Shown here in pieces: positions 11,249 to 19,773 of a stretch of 54,793 nt of DNA. Each line of letters starts with the position of its first letter. The first letter of the stretch is position 1. Origin of the DNA: Actinomycetes bacterium (GTDB lineage Bacteria > Planctomycetota > Phycisphaerae > JAACET01); NCBI GenBank assembly GCA_030614915.1, contig JAUXAG010000015.1, positions 1-54,793 on the forward strand. Direction: 5' to 3'. The position numbers and the translations under genes are program-made. The notes under the pieces were generated by a model. It did no database searches. It worked only from the letters and a program-made list of their open reading frames with translations, and was not told where the DNA came from.

Positions 11249-12343
11249 TCAAGACAAACTAACCGGCATCACTACATACAGGAAATCATCCCCGCTGCGG
11301 AACACCCCCGGTGTATTTGCCGCCTTCAGCTCCAGGCTGATTTCCTCCGTGCCCACAACCCGCAAGGCTTCGAGCACATAGTGGGGATTGAAGCCGACCT
11401 CCAGATCGTCATAGCCATACTCGATGCCCAGTTCAACCTTGCCTTCGCCGGTCTCGGCGGCTCGCCCGGTCAGTACCAGGCGATCCTTGCTGAACTGCAT
11501 CCTGACACCCTGTGAGTTTTCCGTCGTCAGCAGGGATGCCCGGCGGAAGGCGCTCAAAAGTGCGTCTGCCTTGAACTTCACCTTCACCGTATTATCGTGC
11601 GGAATAACCTCATTGTATTTCGGGAAGGTACCTTCCACCAGCGTACTGCTTATCGTCACCCTCGGTAGTATAATCACAATGCGATTTTCCTGGAAGCCTA
11701 CCCACACTTGCTCCTCGGCTTCCACCAGGCAACGATCCAAGAGGCTCATCGTTTTGGTCGGCACGATTGCTGTTGCTTCCGTGCCGCCGGAAATCAACTC
11801 TGCCTGTACCTGAGCCAGGCGTCGCCCGTCGGTGGCCACCATCATCAGGTTCTTGCCCTCAGGCGCCCACAAAACACCATTGATCGCATAGCGACTGCTC
11901 TCCTTGGCCGCGGCGAAAAGCGTCCGATGTATCATGCCCCGCAACAGGCCCGCCTTGATCTTCAGCCCGTCTTGCCCGTTGGCCTCCCTCACCGCCGGAA
12001 AACCCTCTACTTCCGAGGTGTTCAGCGTAAAATGGCTGTCCGAGGTGTCGATTCGGCAGGAGCTTTCTCCGATCTCTACACTCAGCGTATCATCTGGACA
12101 CTCGCGCACGATGGCCAAAAAACGATCTGCCGGTATTAACCCTCGCCCCGCCTGTTTCACTTCCACTTGCTCCAGACGGTAGCGAATACCCACCTGCAGG
12201 TCCGTTGCTACCACAGTCAGGCCCTCCTCCTGACAATCTACAAGTACACACTGCAGAGCCGGTTTGGGCGTGCGGGGGGTAATCGCTGCACTGGTTACGT
12301 GGAGAGCTTCTAGCAGCGATGCTCTATTGCAAATAGCTTTCAT
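11249..12343 (-). CDS. dnaN: DNA polymerase III sliding clamp (beta subunit)
   Basis: Ring-shaped processivity factor that tethers DNA polymerase III to DNA. At 364 residues it is a normal three-domain beta clamp. Recognisable segments are LLEALHVTSAAITPRTPKP (N-terminal domain), LNTSEVEGFPAV, SRYAINGVLW and VATDGRRLAQV (domain 2), and the C-terminal strand DDFLYVVMPVSL, where the family usually ends in MPMRL. It is preceded by AGGAG about 11 bases from the ATG. A 368-base gap with promoter and AT-rich elements separates it from dnaA. The next gene, dciA, follows after 19 bases. Confidence 0.97.
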   Translation of the reverse strand: MKAICNRASLLEALHVTSAAITPRTPKPALQCVLVDCQEEGLTVVATDLQVGIRYRLEQVEVKQAGRGLIPADRFLAIVRECPDDTLSVEIGESSCRIDTSDSHFTLNTSEVEGFPAVREANGQDGLKIKAGLLRGMIHRTLFAAAKESSRYAINGVLWAPEGKNLMMVATDGRRLAQVQAELISGGTEATAIVPTKTMSLLDRCLVEAEEQVWVGFQENRIVIILPRVTISSTLVEGTFPKYNEVIPHDNTVKVKFKADALLSAFRRASLLTTENSQGVRMQFSKDRLVLTGRAAETGEGKVELGIEYGYDDLEVGFNPHYVLEALRVVGTEEISLELKAANTPGVFRSGDDFLYVVMPVSLS

Positions 12344-12711
12344 ATCAATTTACTCCTGGGGGCTTGGATTTTGGGGTAAAGTAGCTCCTCAAAGACAGGT
12401 CTTTACCTGCTTTGCCAATGAGATTGTCTGCTCCTCTTGGCTGTGTGCGGCGGTCGGTTAGTTCTTCTTATTATACTAAAACTTTACTTAAAATAGTAGC
12501 AGTAATATACCTGCAAATATGTGCGTTTTCCGAAAGGCCTCCTTACTAACTACTTTTATGGCAAGAGGTTGCGCAGGAAGCGATCAATAAGCCGTCTGTG
12601 GAAAACCTGTTAGCAGCCCCTAGGTTTGTCCTACCGGCCTAATAGAGCTTTCTGCCTAACCTCTTACTACCCTGTTCGGATTTATTCTGAGATAGGCTTT
12701 TGGCTGACAGT
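12344..12711 (-). promoter_or_regulatory. dnaA-dnaN intergenic region: dnaN promoter/leader and possible origin element
   Basis: No gene is seen here. On the minus strand a perfect TATAAT lies in an AT-rich stretch (about 12460-12500), a likely dnaN promoter -10 although the -35 is poor. One near-consensus DnaA box, TTTTCCACA on the minus strand (12597-12605, one mismatch to TTATCCACA), lies upstream of the AT-rich segment. The leader at 12391-12409 can form two overlapping hairpins. Many bacterial origins sit next to dnaA, so this is a candidate oriC. A single box is thin evidence, and the region may be only the dnaN promoter. Confidence 0.45.
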
Positions 12712-14070
12712 TTATCCTGGCACCTCCGTGTTATATCGGCCCTGCTCCAGACCAGCAGCACCAAGGTTGTGGCAGATTTCCTCCAGCAGGGCCTGCAGGT
12801 GTGCATCGTAGCTGCGCTGCTGGTTGATCGTGCGAACGGCGTGCAGAACCGTTGTGTGATCTCGGCCACCGAAGTAGCCGCCGATTTCCTCCAGAGAGTG
12901 CCGCGTTAGGCGCCGGGCCAGATGCATGCATATCTGCCGTGGGTAGGCAATTGACTTGGTGCGCTTCTTACCCTGCAGGTCTGCCAACCGAACACTAAAA
13001 CGTGAGGTAACTGCATCGAATATTTGTTGGATAGATATTTCCTGTGTTTGACCCACATCCGACTCTGCTAGGGCCTGCTTGGCCAACTCTAGATTGATTA
13101 TCCCACCGTTAATGGTCGCCCAGCCCGCCACTTTGGTTAGGGCTCCTTCCAACTCCCGCGTGTTCGAATCGATCTTGGTAGCGATGAAGCAAACCACATC
13201 GTCCGGCACAGTTAACCCGCGAAGGTGCGCCTTTTTATGCACGATAGCTACCCGTGTTTCGTACGAGGGCCTGTCAATCCGGGCCACCAAACCCCAATTG
13301 AACCGGCTGATCAGTCGCTCCTCCAGAGAAGGTATTTGGCTCGGGGCGCTATCCGAGCTGAGTATGATCTGTTTATGGCTTTGGTAAAGGGTGTTAAACG
13401 TGTGGAAAAACTCTTCCTGACTCGACTCGCGGTCTGCCAGAAAGTGGATATCATCTATCACCAGCACGTCTACATGCCGGTAGCGGTAGCGGAAATTGTG
13501 TAAATCACCTTTCTCTACCCCTTCGATAAAGTGGTGGATAAAGGTTTCGCAGGTTAGAAAAAGCACACGGGCTGTCGGTTCTCGGCGGAGAACCTCCTGG
13601 CAAACTGCCTGCATCAGGTGTGTTTTTCCCAGCCCTACACTGCCATGGATAAACAACGGGTTGTAAGCCTGCCCAGGTGATTCGCTCACTGCCACGCAGG
13701 CCGCGTGAGCCAGGCGGTTCGAACGCCCAACTACAAACGTGTCGAAGGTGTAGTCGTTCTTTGGAACTGTGTACAGTTCGCTCTCCGCCAGACGCCCGCC
13801 AGGCCGCGGCTCAACGGCCTCGCCCTCGCTACTGACAAAGCGAACACCAACCAACCGCCCAGTAACCGTCTGGGCTGCCCGGGCGAATGCCTCCCTCGCC
13901 TGCTTCTGTAGATACCCCTTCTGCAACGCCGAGGCCACCCGGATTTCCAGCACCCCATTGTCCAGCTGCACCGCTTCAAGCGAATTGAACCATGGTTGGA
14001 CTATGCTCTCATTGTGCTCACGGATATGGGCGAGAATCTGCTGCCACAAACGAAGCGTTACACTGGCCAC
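12712..14070 (-). CDS. dnaA: Chromosomal replication initiator protein DnaA
   Basis: AAA+ ATPase that binds DnaA boxes and opens the origin. The 452 residues show domain I (LWQQILAHIREHNESIVQPWFNSLEAV), a short linker, then AAA+ domain III. This begins at YTFDTFVVGRSNRLAHAA, has Walker A GSVGLGKTHLMQAV and Walker B VLVIDDIHFLADRESSQEEFFHTFN. Domain IV carries the DnaA signature GGYFGGRDHTTVLHAVRTI. The start is GTG at 14070, supported by GGAG 8 bases upstream. A good sigma-70 type promoter lies at 14212-14240. A HerA-type ATPase gene lies upstream on the same strand. Confidence 0.98.
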   Translation of the reverse strand: MASVTLRLWQQILAHIREHNESIVQPWFNSLEAVQLDNGVLEIRVASALQKGYLQKQAREAFARAAQTVTGRLVGVRFVSSEGEAVEPRPGGRLAESELYTVPKNDYTFDTFVVGRSNRLAHAACVAVSESPGQAYNPLFIHGSVGLGKTHLMQAVCQEVLRREPTARVLFLTCETFIHHFIEGVEKGDLHNFRYRYRHVDVLVIDDIHFLADRESSQEEFFHTFNTLYQSHKQIILSSDSAPSQIPSLEERLISRFNWGLVARIDRPSYETRVAIVHKKAHLRGLTVPDDVVCFIATKIDSNTRELEGALTKVAGWATINGGIINLELAKQALAESDVGQTQEISIQQIFDAVTSRFSVRLADLQGKKRTKSIAYPRQICMHLARRLTRHSLEEIGGYFGGRDHTTVLHAVRTINQQRSYDAHLQALLEEICHNLGAAGLEQGRYNTEVPG

Positions 14071-14211
14071 TGGCCCAACTCCTCGAAGTGATCACCGCTG
14101 CGCGGTTGTTAGACAAGCGCAGCTGCTGACAAGCCACTTTACATCACGATAGCCAAAGCGACAGGGCGGCACACAGGCCGATCGCTTCCGAAACGGACAA
14201 ACTTACAGCAT

Positions 14212-14240
14212 AGTATAAATCGCCTAACCAGTCAAATCAA
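14212..14240 (-). promoter_or_regulatory. Promoter of dnaA
   Basis: The minus strand shows TTGATT (14235-14240), a 17-base spacer and TATACT (14212-14217), five-of-six and five-of-six matches to consensus. The dnaA GTG lies about 140 bases downstream, so the transcript has a long leader. No clear DnaA box was found in that leader. Confidence 0.65.
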
Positions 14241-14323
14241 GAATTGGTTCAACCGCAGGTTTGCCCCGTTCCCCAGCCCCTCGCTTGCAGGTCCCCATGT
14301 CCCTAGGCCCTGTTCCACCGGGA

Positions 14324-15165
14324 TCAATTCTTCGCAGCTACAGGCTCCGCCTGCTGGACCTGATCCACGGAGGAACACCCCTCCGGCAGCCGCCCAGGAC
14401 GCTCTTGTCGCCACCAGGCCTCCACGATGCTGCTGATATCCTTGGTTTTGGCCTTGGACGCCTCTTCTCCGAAGAAATCTGCATCTTCGCTGTCGGGCGG
14501 ATGCTTGGTCAGATAGACCTGAGTTCGCATGGGCATGGGGACCGCCTCCCCTACGACATAGGCCTCGCCGGGCCGTAATTGGGCCAGCGTTCCCACCAGC
14601 CCCGAAAACTGCTCGGAAACCACCTTTGAAACGTACGCCTGGTCCGCCGGGTTGGACATCCGCATGATGATGAAGCTGTTGCACTGCGACAAAACCGTCT
14701 CAGATAGCTCCATGGGCCGCTGCGAGACGACCAGGGCACCTACCCCGTATTTTCGCCCCTCTTTGGCTACCCGCTCCACTGCCCGCCGAGCAAAACTGTC
14801 CGGTTGATCAGCAGCGATGTAGTTGTGTGCTTCTTCATATACCAGCAACAGCGGGCTCCGCCGCGAGTGATCGCACCAGAAGTTAAACTCGTAGAGTAGC
14901 CTGGTCAGCAGGGCCACCGTAATGTCTACCGTCTCAAAAGGAATACGGCTCAGGTCCAGTATCACTAGGTTTTTCCGCGGCACACCGTGGCCGGTCAGCA
15001 GGGCCAAAAGAGGTTCCAGACACCGCGATAAACCTGCTGGGCTATCACCCTGGCTAAACAGGCCCTGGAAAATCTCTGACTGCCGAGCCTGTTGAATTGG
15101 CTGCAGGAGAAAATCATACCGGCGGTCGCTCATCTTCTGCTCCAGCAGGTTGACCAGCCCCCCCC
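14324..15165 (-). CDS. HerA-type ATPase, C-terminal part (separated by a frameshift)
   Basis: Second half of a HerA/DUF87 hexameric ATPase whose first half is read in another frame at 15114-16280. In frame from the G8 run it reads LVNLLEQKMSDRRYDFLL, then NLVILDLSRIPFETVDITVALLTRLLYEF, Walker B LLLVYEEAHNY, the arginine-rich segment GRKYGVGALVVSQRPMELSETVLSQCNSFIIMRM, and a C-terminal tail. An open frame continues upstream to 15238, but that part (RRAKFRTRCTMGVW) overlaps the N-terminal half and has no family character. HerA ATPases act in DNA end processing (with NurA) or DNA translocation. No nurA is adjacent. Confidence 0.75.
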
Positions 15166-16280
15166 AGACGCCCATGGTACACCGGGTGCGGAATTTCGCC
15201 CTCCGGGTTGCCCAGATTAAAGCGAACATCGGACTCAACCATCAGCTTGTCCTGCTCCTCGGGCGGTAGATGTCGCAAGGCTGTTTGCTTAAAGGCGTAT
15301 CTTTCACTGTTTAGCACGAAGCGCGCCTGGTTCAAGTTGTTGGCATAGCAGCGCAGCTGCTCCAGCGAAAAATATACCGGGCTGTCCACAGTGTAAACCG
15401 AGCTCAGACCCAGAGCCTTGGCCGCCTCACCGCGCAGCCGCATCAAGGCCTCTTTCAGAAACGTCTTCTGAGTGGGTATATTGGCAGGATTGGATTTGTC
15501 CAGAAACAACTGTTCCATCTCCTCATATCTGAGAAGCCAGTAGGGTAGGACCAGTTCGTTGCCGCTGATGTAGGCCACGTTGCTCAGCGGTTCGCCCTTC
15601 TCGCCGCAGAAGGCTGAAAAGTACTCTCCGTGCAGGTCGAAAAGGATCACCTGTGCCCCCGGAAGAGCAGTGGCCTGCTGCACGATCTGGGCCACTGTAC
15701 AACTCTTGCCCGAACCGCTGCTGCCCAATATCGCCGCATGTCTGGCGCAGAAGGTTTTACCGTCCAGGCTCACTTCGTACTTCTGGTTGGGGGTGAACCT
15801 TCCCAGGGCCAGGCTGGGCGGATGCCCGCCAGCTCGGACCGTTCCCTGCACAGTCTCTGCCGTAGTGGTTTGCGCCGATTCGCCCTGCTCGTCCGTTTCC
15901 CGGCTGTCCCAGCTCGTGAAGATGGTAGCCAGGTCCGCGTCCCCCGCGGTGCGGACTGATTCGCCTACCACCGGGTAGCGAGTGATCCCCCGGCAGAACC
16001 TCCCCTCCCGGATCATACCTACCGCCAGCACGGTTATAACCGTGCTTTGGTCTTCCGGACTGTCGGCGGCCCGCCGGCTCGGCTGCCGGGTTCGCTGGGC
16101 GGTTACCATGGCCAGAAGATCGCCATTCTCTTGGGGGATTACCACGTAGGAGCCAACCTGCCCGGTACGTATTCGGGCCTCTTCGCCGTCGTTGACTACC
16201 TCGGCGGGCTTGCTCACCCGCACAACGATTTGCTGGTCGTTGACCGACTCAATGTGGCCTATGATCTCTTGGGCCGTCAC
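15114..16280 (-). CDS. HerA-type ATPase, N-terminal part (frameshifted)
   Basis: This 388-codon frame begins with a HAS-barrel-like domain (EIIGHIESVNDQQIVVRVSKPAE, then GQVGSYVVIPQENGDLLAMV). The ATPase core follows, with YEVSLDGKTFCARHAAILG and Walker A SSGSGKSCTVAQIV, then VILFDLHGEYFSAF. Coding character is lost after VYHGRLG at a run of eight G (plus-strand C8, 15158-15165). The remaining residues to the stop are not family-like, and the homology resumes in the other frame. Removing one base from the run would join the halves into a protein of about 650 residues, a usual HerA size. The start is 15 bases after the TPR lipoprotein gene, so it is probably the last gene of the Tad transcript. 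Confidence 0.75.
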   Translation of the reverse strand: MTAQEIIGHIESVNDQQIVVRVSKPAEVVNDGEEARIRTGQVGSYVVIPQENGDLLAMVTAQRTRQPSRRAADSPEDQSTVITVLAVGMIREGRFCRGITRYPVVGESVRTAGDADLATIFTSWDSRETDEQGESAQTTTAETVQGTVRAGGHPPSLALGRFTPNQKYEVSLDGKTFCARHAAILGSSGSGKSCTVAQIVQQATALPGAQVILFDLHGEYFSAFCGEKGEPLSNVAYISGNELVLPYWLLRYEEMEQLFLDKSNPANIPTQKTFLKEALMRLRGEAAKALGLSSVYTVDSPVYFSLEQLRCYANNLNQARFVLNSERYAFKQTALRHLPPEEQDKLMVESDVRFNLGNPEGEIPHPVYHGRLGGAGQPAGAEDERPPV

Positions 16281-16295
16281 AATCGTATTTCTCCT

Positions 16296-17045
16296 CTATT
16301 TGCCGCTTACATGGCCCTGCTCACACAGGGCTAGGCTCGTCTTGGCCTCACTAAGCTCTGGATCGAGTTGCAAGGCCAGTTTGTAGCAGTTGCCTGCCTT
16401 TTCCCATTCGCCGGCCAGCCGGTAAAGATACCCCATGTTGTAGTGGGCCTGCGCTGTCGGAAGGGCCCTTTTGAACTCCACGAAGGCTGCCTCCAGCTCT
16501 CCTTGTTTGGCTAGTGCTAATCCCAGGTTTACCCTCGCCCTCTGGAATTGTCCGTTCAGGGCCAGGGCCTGCTGCAGATGCTTTTGGGCTTCTGCGTACT
16601 TGCCTGCCAGCAGGCAGCTGAACCCCAGGTTGTTGTGCAGGAAGGCCGCTTTCGGCGCGTGCTTGATTCCTTGGACGAATGATTCTTCTGCCTGATTGTA
16701 TCGGCCCAGCTTATCGCAGACGATACCCAGGCGATTCCAGGCCGCCACATAGTCCAGCCGGGTTTTGCACGCTCGCTGGTACAGCTTGGCCGCCTCGATA
16801 AAGTTGCCCTGCGACTCGAGCAGTCGGCCCGTGGCCAGAAAGGTCTCGGCCTTAATGGTCGGTGGTTTGGCGGGTTTGGCCTCCGGAACGATTTTGTCGT
16901 CCAGTCGCACCCAGCGGGCATGGCCTATCTCCAAGTTACGTTTCGATGTCTCTTGGCTACAGCCGCAGATCATCACCGCTGCTACCGTGACTGCCACCAG
17001 GAATACACCTCTCATGGCAGCGGTCTGTGTAAATAACGCTTTCAT
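16296..17045 (-). CDS. TPR lipoprotein, TadD-like
   Basis: Lipoprotein of 249 residues: signal peptide with hydrophobic core GVFLVAVTVAAVMI and lipobox ICGC (Cys29). From about residue 65 to the end there are tandem tetratricopeptide repeats (FLATGRLLESQGNFIEAAKLYQ; AWNRLGIVCDKLGRYNQAEESF; HNNLGFSCLLAGKYAEAQKHLQ; ARVNLGLALAKQGELEAAFVEF; HYNMGYLYRLAGEWEKAGNCYK). TadD is the TPR lipoprotein needed for assembly of the Tad secretin, and the position at the end of the Tad cluster fits that role. A GGAGGT site lies 7 bases before the ATG. Confidence 0.85.
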   Translation of the reverse strand: MKALFTQTAAMRGVFLVAVTVAAVMICGCSQETSKRNLEIGHARWVRLDDKIVPEAKPAKPPTIKAETFLATGRLLESQGNFIEAAKLYQRACKTRLDYVAAWNRLGIVCDKLGRYNQAEESFVQGIKHAPKAAFLHNNLGFSCLLAGKYAEAQKHLQQALALNGQFQRARVNLGLALAKQGELEAAFVEFKRALPTAQAHYNMGYLYRLAGEWEKAGNCYKLALQLDPELSEAKTSLALCEQGHVSGK

Positions 17046-17131
17046 GATTGTACCTCCTACAGTACCGCTTGGTTGTAAGGGTTATCGGCTTGTCCTTACT
17101 TACTATTTTGCTCCGCTTCCACCGCTCAGTA

Positions 17132-17626
17132 TTACCGGATTACCGGCAGGGAAGTGGATCCCTCCCCCACAAGGTTCTTGTCGTAGAAAAGGGTCGCCTC
17201 GCCCGCATCCTGGCCCCGCCCGCGAGTTAGACCGCTCACGATCGCCAAACGTTCAGCGTCTAGACCTTGCCCCAGAAGGAACTGTCGCACAGATGCCAGC
17301 CGTTCCTGCCGGGTGACCTCGTCGCTCTGGCGGGAATCTACGATCACCTGCCCCCCGTATAGCTCCAGATAGCTGGCTATGGCCGCCAGACGAGCCCGTC
17401 CCAGCGAGTTGAGCTCTGCTCGGTAGGGTACGAAATGGATGTCCGCCACGGTCATGCTGCACAGCACGGCGTTGTCAGCCTGGGCTTGGAAGCTCGCATT
17501 GGACGGCCAGTCTATACACTGCCGGGTCGACGCCGGCTCAGGCGCCGTTTTGTCATAGCCGCAGCCCGTGGCAAGAATGACCCCAGCCCCAAAAAGGCCG
17601 AACAGTATGTATTTTTTGTAGATCAT
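17132..17626 (-). CDS. OmpA-like lipoprotein of the Tad cluster
   Basis: Lipoprotein of 164 residues with a signal peptide (YILFGLFGAGVILA) and lipobox ATGC (Cys22). The C-terminal part resembles an OmpA/MotB peptidoglycan-binding domain: IHFVPYRAELNSLGRARLAAIASYLELYGGQVIVDSRQ, then RQERLASVRQFLLGQGLDAERLAIVSGL. The usual peptidoglycan-contacting Asp and Arg are partly recognisable. It lies between tadC and the TPR lipoprotein and probably anchors the pilus machine to the cell wall. Family identity is good; the exact role is inferred from context. Confidence 0.75.
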   Translation of the reverse strand: MIYKKYILFGLFGAGVILATGCGYDKTAPEPASTRQCIDWPSNASFQAQADNAVLCSMTVADIHFVPYRAELNSLGRARLAAIASYLELYGGQVIVDSRQSDEVTRQERLASVRQFLLGQGLDAERLAIVSGLTRGRGQDAGEATLFYDKNLVGEGSTSLPVIR

Positions 17627-17695
17627 GATTTACTCCATTAGTAGTAGTTGGTGCCCGCAGTGGATCGGGCGCCTGGAAAATCGGTTAGACTCATC

Positions 17696-18649
17696 TCAGA
17701 ACCCCATCGAAACCGTAGTCAGAGTTTCGAATAGTTTCATCATCGCCGGCCCGGCCAGGACCACAAACAACGCTGGAAAGATAAACAAGATCAGCGGGAG
17801 AATCAGTTTCACCGCCGTCTTTGCCGCCCGCTCTTCCGCTTGTTGGCTTCGCTTGACGCGCATACTGTCTGCATGCGTACGCACCGCCTGGGCGATGCTG
17901 GTTCCGAAGCGTTCGGCCTGGATCAGGATCGCCGTCAGTGATTTCATCTCCGGAACGTCCGTACGCAGGGCTAGGTTATGCAGGGACTCCGAGCGGGACA
18001 GCCCCATCTGCGTCTCCAAGGTCGTCAGAATCAGTTCCTCCGCCAGCTCCGGATGCACACTCTTCATTTCATCGCTTACTCGTTGCAGGGCCGCATCCAA
18101 CCCCAGGCCCGCCTCGATGGTCACCACCATCAGGTCCAAAGAGTCCGGCATCCCGTGGTTTATCTTTTCTTTGCGGCTTTTAATCGCCAGGGCCAGCCAG
18201 AGGTTAGGCAGCATTAGGCCCACCGCTCCGGCAAAGACAGTCAGCCCCAAAACGTTACGCCCGCTTAACCGAAGGGCAAAGGCCCCTCCAAGTCCCGCCA
18301 GGGCCAGAACCACCCCCACGGCCGTCTTGCTGGCCAGGAAGACACCCGCTGTCTGCTGGCCTCGAAAACCCGCGTTGGCTAACTTGAGCCGAATATTGCT
18401 CCGCGCTTCTTCGGATTGGGGCATCGACGGCTTGGACAATGCCGGCGCCGCCCGGGCTAACAGGTTTTTCGCTGCGCTTGCTTTATGCTGGGCACTCTTG
18501 GAATCTTTTCTAGCCGCGCTGTGAGCTTGGTTTTGCAGCCGATCCATCACCTTGCGACGCTTGTCCTCCTTGTGCGGCAGCAGGCTATAGATAACCAGAC
18601 CCAAACTCAGTAGTGCCAGTATGCCCAAGAATATCGGTGGCATGTTCAA
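17696..18649 (-). CDS. tadC: Tad pilus inner-membrane protein TadC
   Basis: Integral membrane platform protein of the GspF/TadC family, 317 residues. An N-terminal transmembrane helix (PIFLGILALLSLGLVIYSL) is followed by a basic cytoplasmic segment. A transmembrane pair comes next (AVGVVLALAGLGGAFAL; VFAGAVGLMLPNLWLAL). The T2SSF domain is MPDSLDLMVVTIEAGLGLDAALQRVSDEM, followed by LTTLETQMGLSRSESLHNLALRTDVPEMKSLTAILIQAERFG. A C-terminal hydrophobic helix (LILPLILFIFPALFVVLAGPAMM) ends it. It pairs with TadB, encoded 58 bases upstream. Confidence 0.92.
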   Translation of the reverse strand: MNMPPIFLGILALLSLGLVIYSLLPHKEDKRRKVMDRLQNQAHSAARKDSKSAQHKASAAKNLLARAAPALSKPSMPQSEEARSNIRLKLANAGFRGQQTAGVFLASKTAVGVVLALAGLGGAFALRLSGRNVLGLTVFAGAVGLMLPNLWLALAIKSRKEKINHGMPDSLDLMVVTIEAGLGLDAALQRVSDEMKSVHPELAEELILTTLETQMGLSRSESLHNLALRTDVPEMKSLTAILIQAERFGTSIAQAVRTHADSMRVKRSQQAEERAAKTAVKLILPLILFIFPALFVVLAGPAMMKLFETLTTVSMGF

Positions 18650-18707
18650 ATCCTTTGCATCTCTTCCGGCAGCCCGGTGCTGCGGCCCCGAACTGCCTAC
18701 TTTGTAC

Positions 18708-19706
18708 CTAAATCTTTATGTTAACGATCTTCTTGATCATCAGCATTCCCATAATCTGCATAACCACCGCCGCCCCCAGCAGGGCTTGGCCGTCCGGTTC
18801 GTGTAGCAAGATGTCTATGTATTCGGGGTTCAGAGCCTTAGCTACAAAGAAAACGAATACCGGCAGGGCGCTGAGCACCCACCCGGACATTCGCCCCTCG
18901 GCGGTCAGGGCCCTCACCTGCCCCAGTATCTTTATGCGGTCTCTGATAACTTTTGATATTTTGTCCAGGATTTCAGCCAAGTCTCCACCCGTCTGACGCT
19001 GGACCGTTACCGCCGTCACAAAGAAGCTCACGTCCAACACGTTCACTCTGTCCGCCATATTCCGAAGAGCTTCTTCAAGCTTGATGCCCAGGTTTTGCTC
19101 GTGGAAACAACGCCGGAATTCTATCCCCACCGGATCCGGTAATTGCTGGCCTACCAGTTGGATGCCCGCAGCCAGAGAGTGACCCGCCCGCAGGGCCTGG
19201 CAGAGCAGATCGAAAACATCGGGCAGCTGGTAGTTTAATTTCTTCTTCCGGGCCTTGCCTTTGAAGGACATGGCCATCAGCGGCGCCCCCGGCACCAACA
19301 ACCCTAGAGCCACGGCTATTATCGCTGAAACGTCCGATACCGCCAGAACCACAGCCACCAGCATACCCACGCTGCAGGTATTGACCAGGAAGCGCGATGC
19401 CGACCATTCAACCCCCGCTTGGCTGAAGGTTTTCTGGATCTTTTGTACAAGGCCGTACTTGGACAGCAAAACGTCCGCCCACTTTTTCTGCTGCCCTAGG
19501 CTCTTGCGAAGAATGCTTGGGTGGCTGGACTTATCCTTCGGTAATTGTACAGAGGTCTGTTCGCGAAGCCGCTGCTGCAGACGCTTCTGTTCCGGCTTTC
19601 GCAGGTCGTACCACAACTGGTAGAGACCATAGGCCAGCATCGCTCCGCCTGCCATGGGCAGGGCGAAAAGGGTCAGCATGCTTATTTGGTCTTGTAGGCT
19701 ACCCAA
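18708..19706 (-). CDS. tadB: Tad pilus inner-membrane protein TadB
   Basis: Platform protein of the TadB/GspF family, 332 residues. It has an N-terminal transmembrane helix (LTLFALPMAGGAMLAYGLYQL), a cytoplasmic basic region, and two hydrophobic segments (VSAIIAVALGLLVPGAPLMAM and the preceding one). The F domain is LPDVFDLLCQALRAGHSLAAGIQLVGQQLPDPVGIEFRRC, then MADRVNVLDVSFFVTAVTVQRQTGGDLAEILDKIS. The end is a hydrophobic hairpin. It lies between tadA (67 bases upstream) and tadC in the usual tadA-tadB-tadC order. Confidence 0.93.
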   Translation of the reverse strand: MGSLQDQISMLTLFALPMAGGAMLAYGLYQLWYDLRKPEQKRLQQRLREQTSVQLPKDKSSHPSILRKSLGQQKKWADVLLSKYGLVQKIQKTFSQAGVEWSASRFLVNTCSVGMLVAVVLAVSDVSAIIAVALGLLVPGAPLMAMSFKGKARKKKLNYQLPDVFDLLCQALRAGHSLAAGIQLVGQQLPDPVGIEFRRCFHEQNLGIKLEEALRNMADRVNVLDVSFFVTAVTVQRQTGGDLAEILDKISKVIRDRIKILGQVRALTAEGRMSGWVLSALPVFVFFVAKALNPEYIDILLHEPDGQALLGAAVVMQIMGMLMIKKIVNIKI

Positions 19707-19773
19707 TCTTTATTCTCGCGTAGGGATCTCTTCGATTGTCTTACCACTCATGATCTCTCACCATTACTACCTT

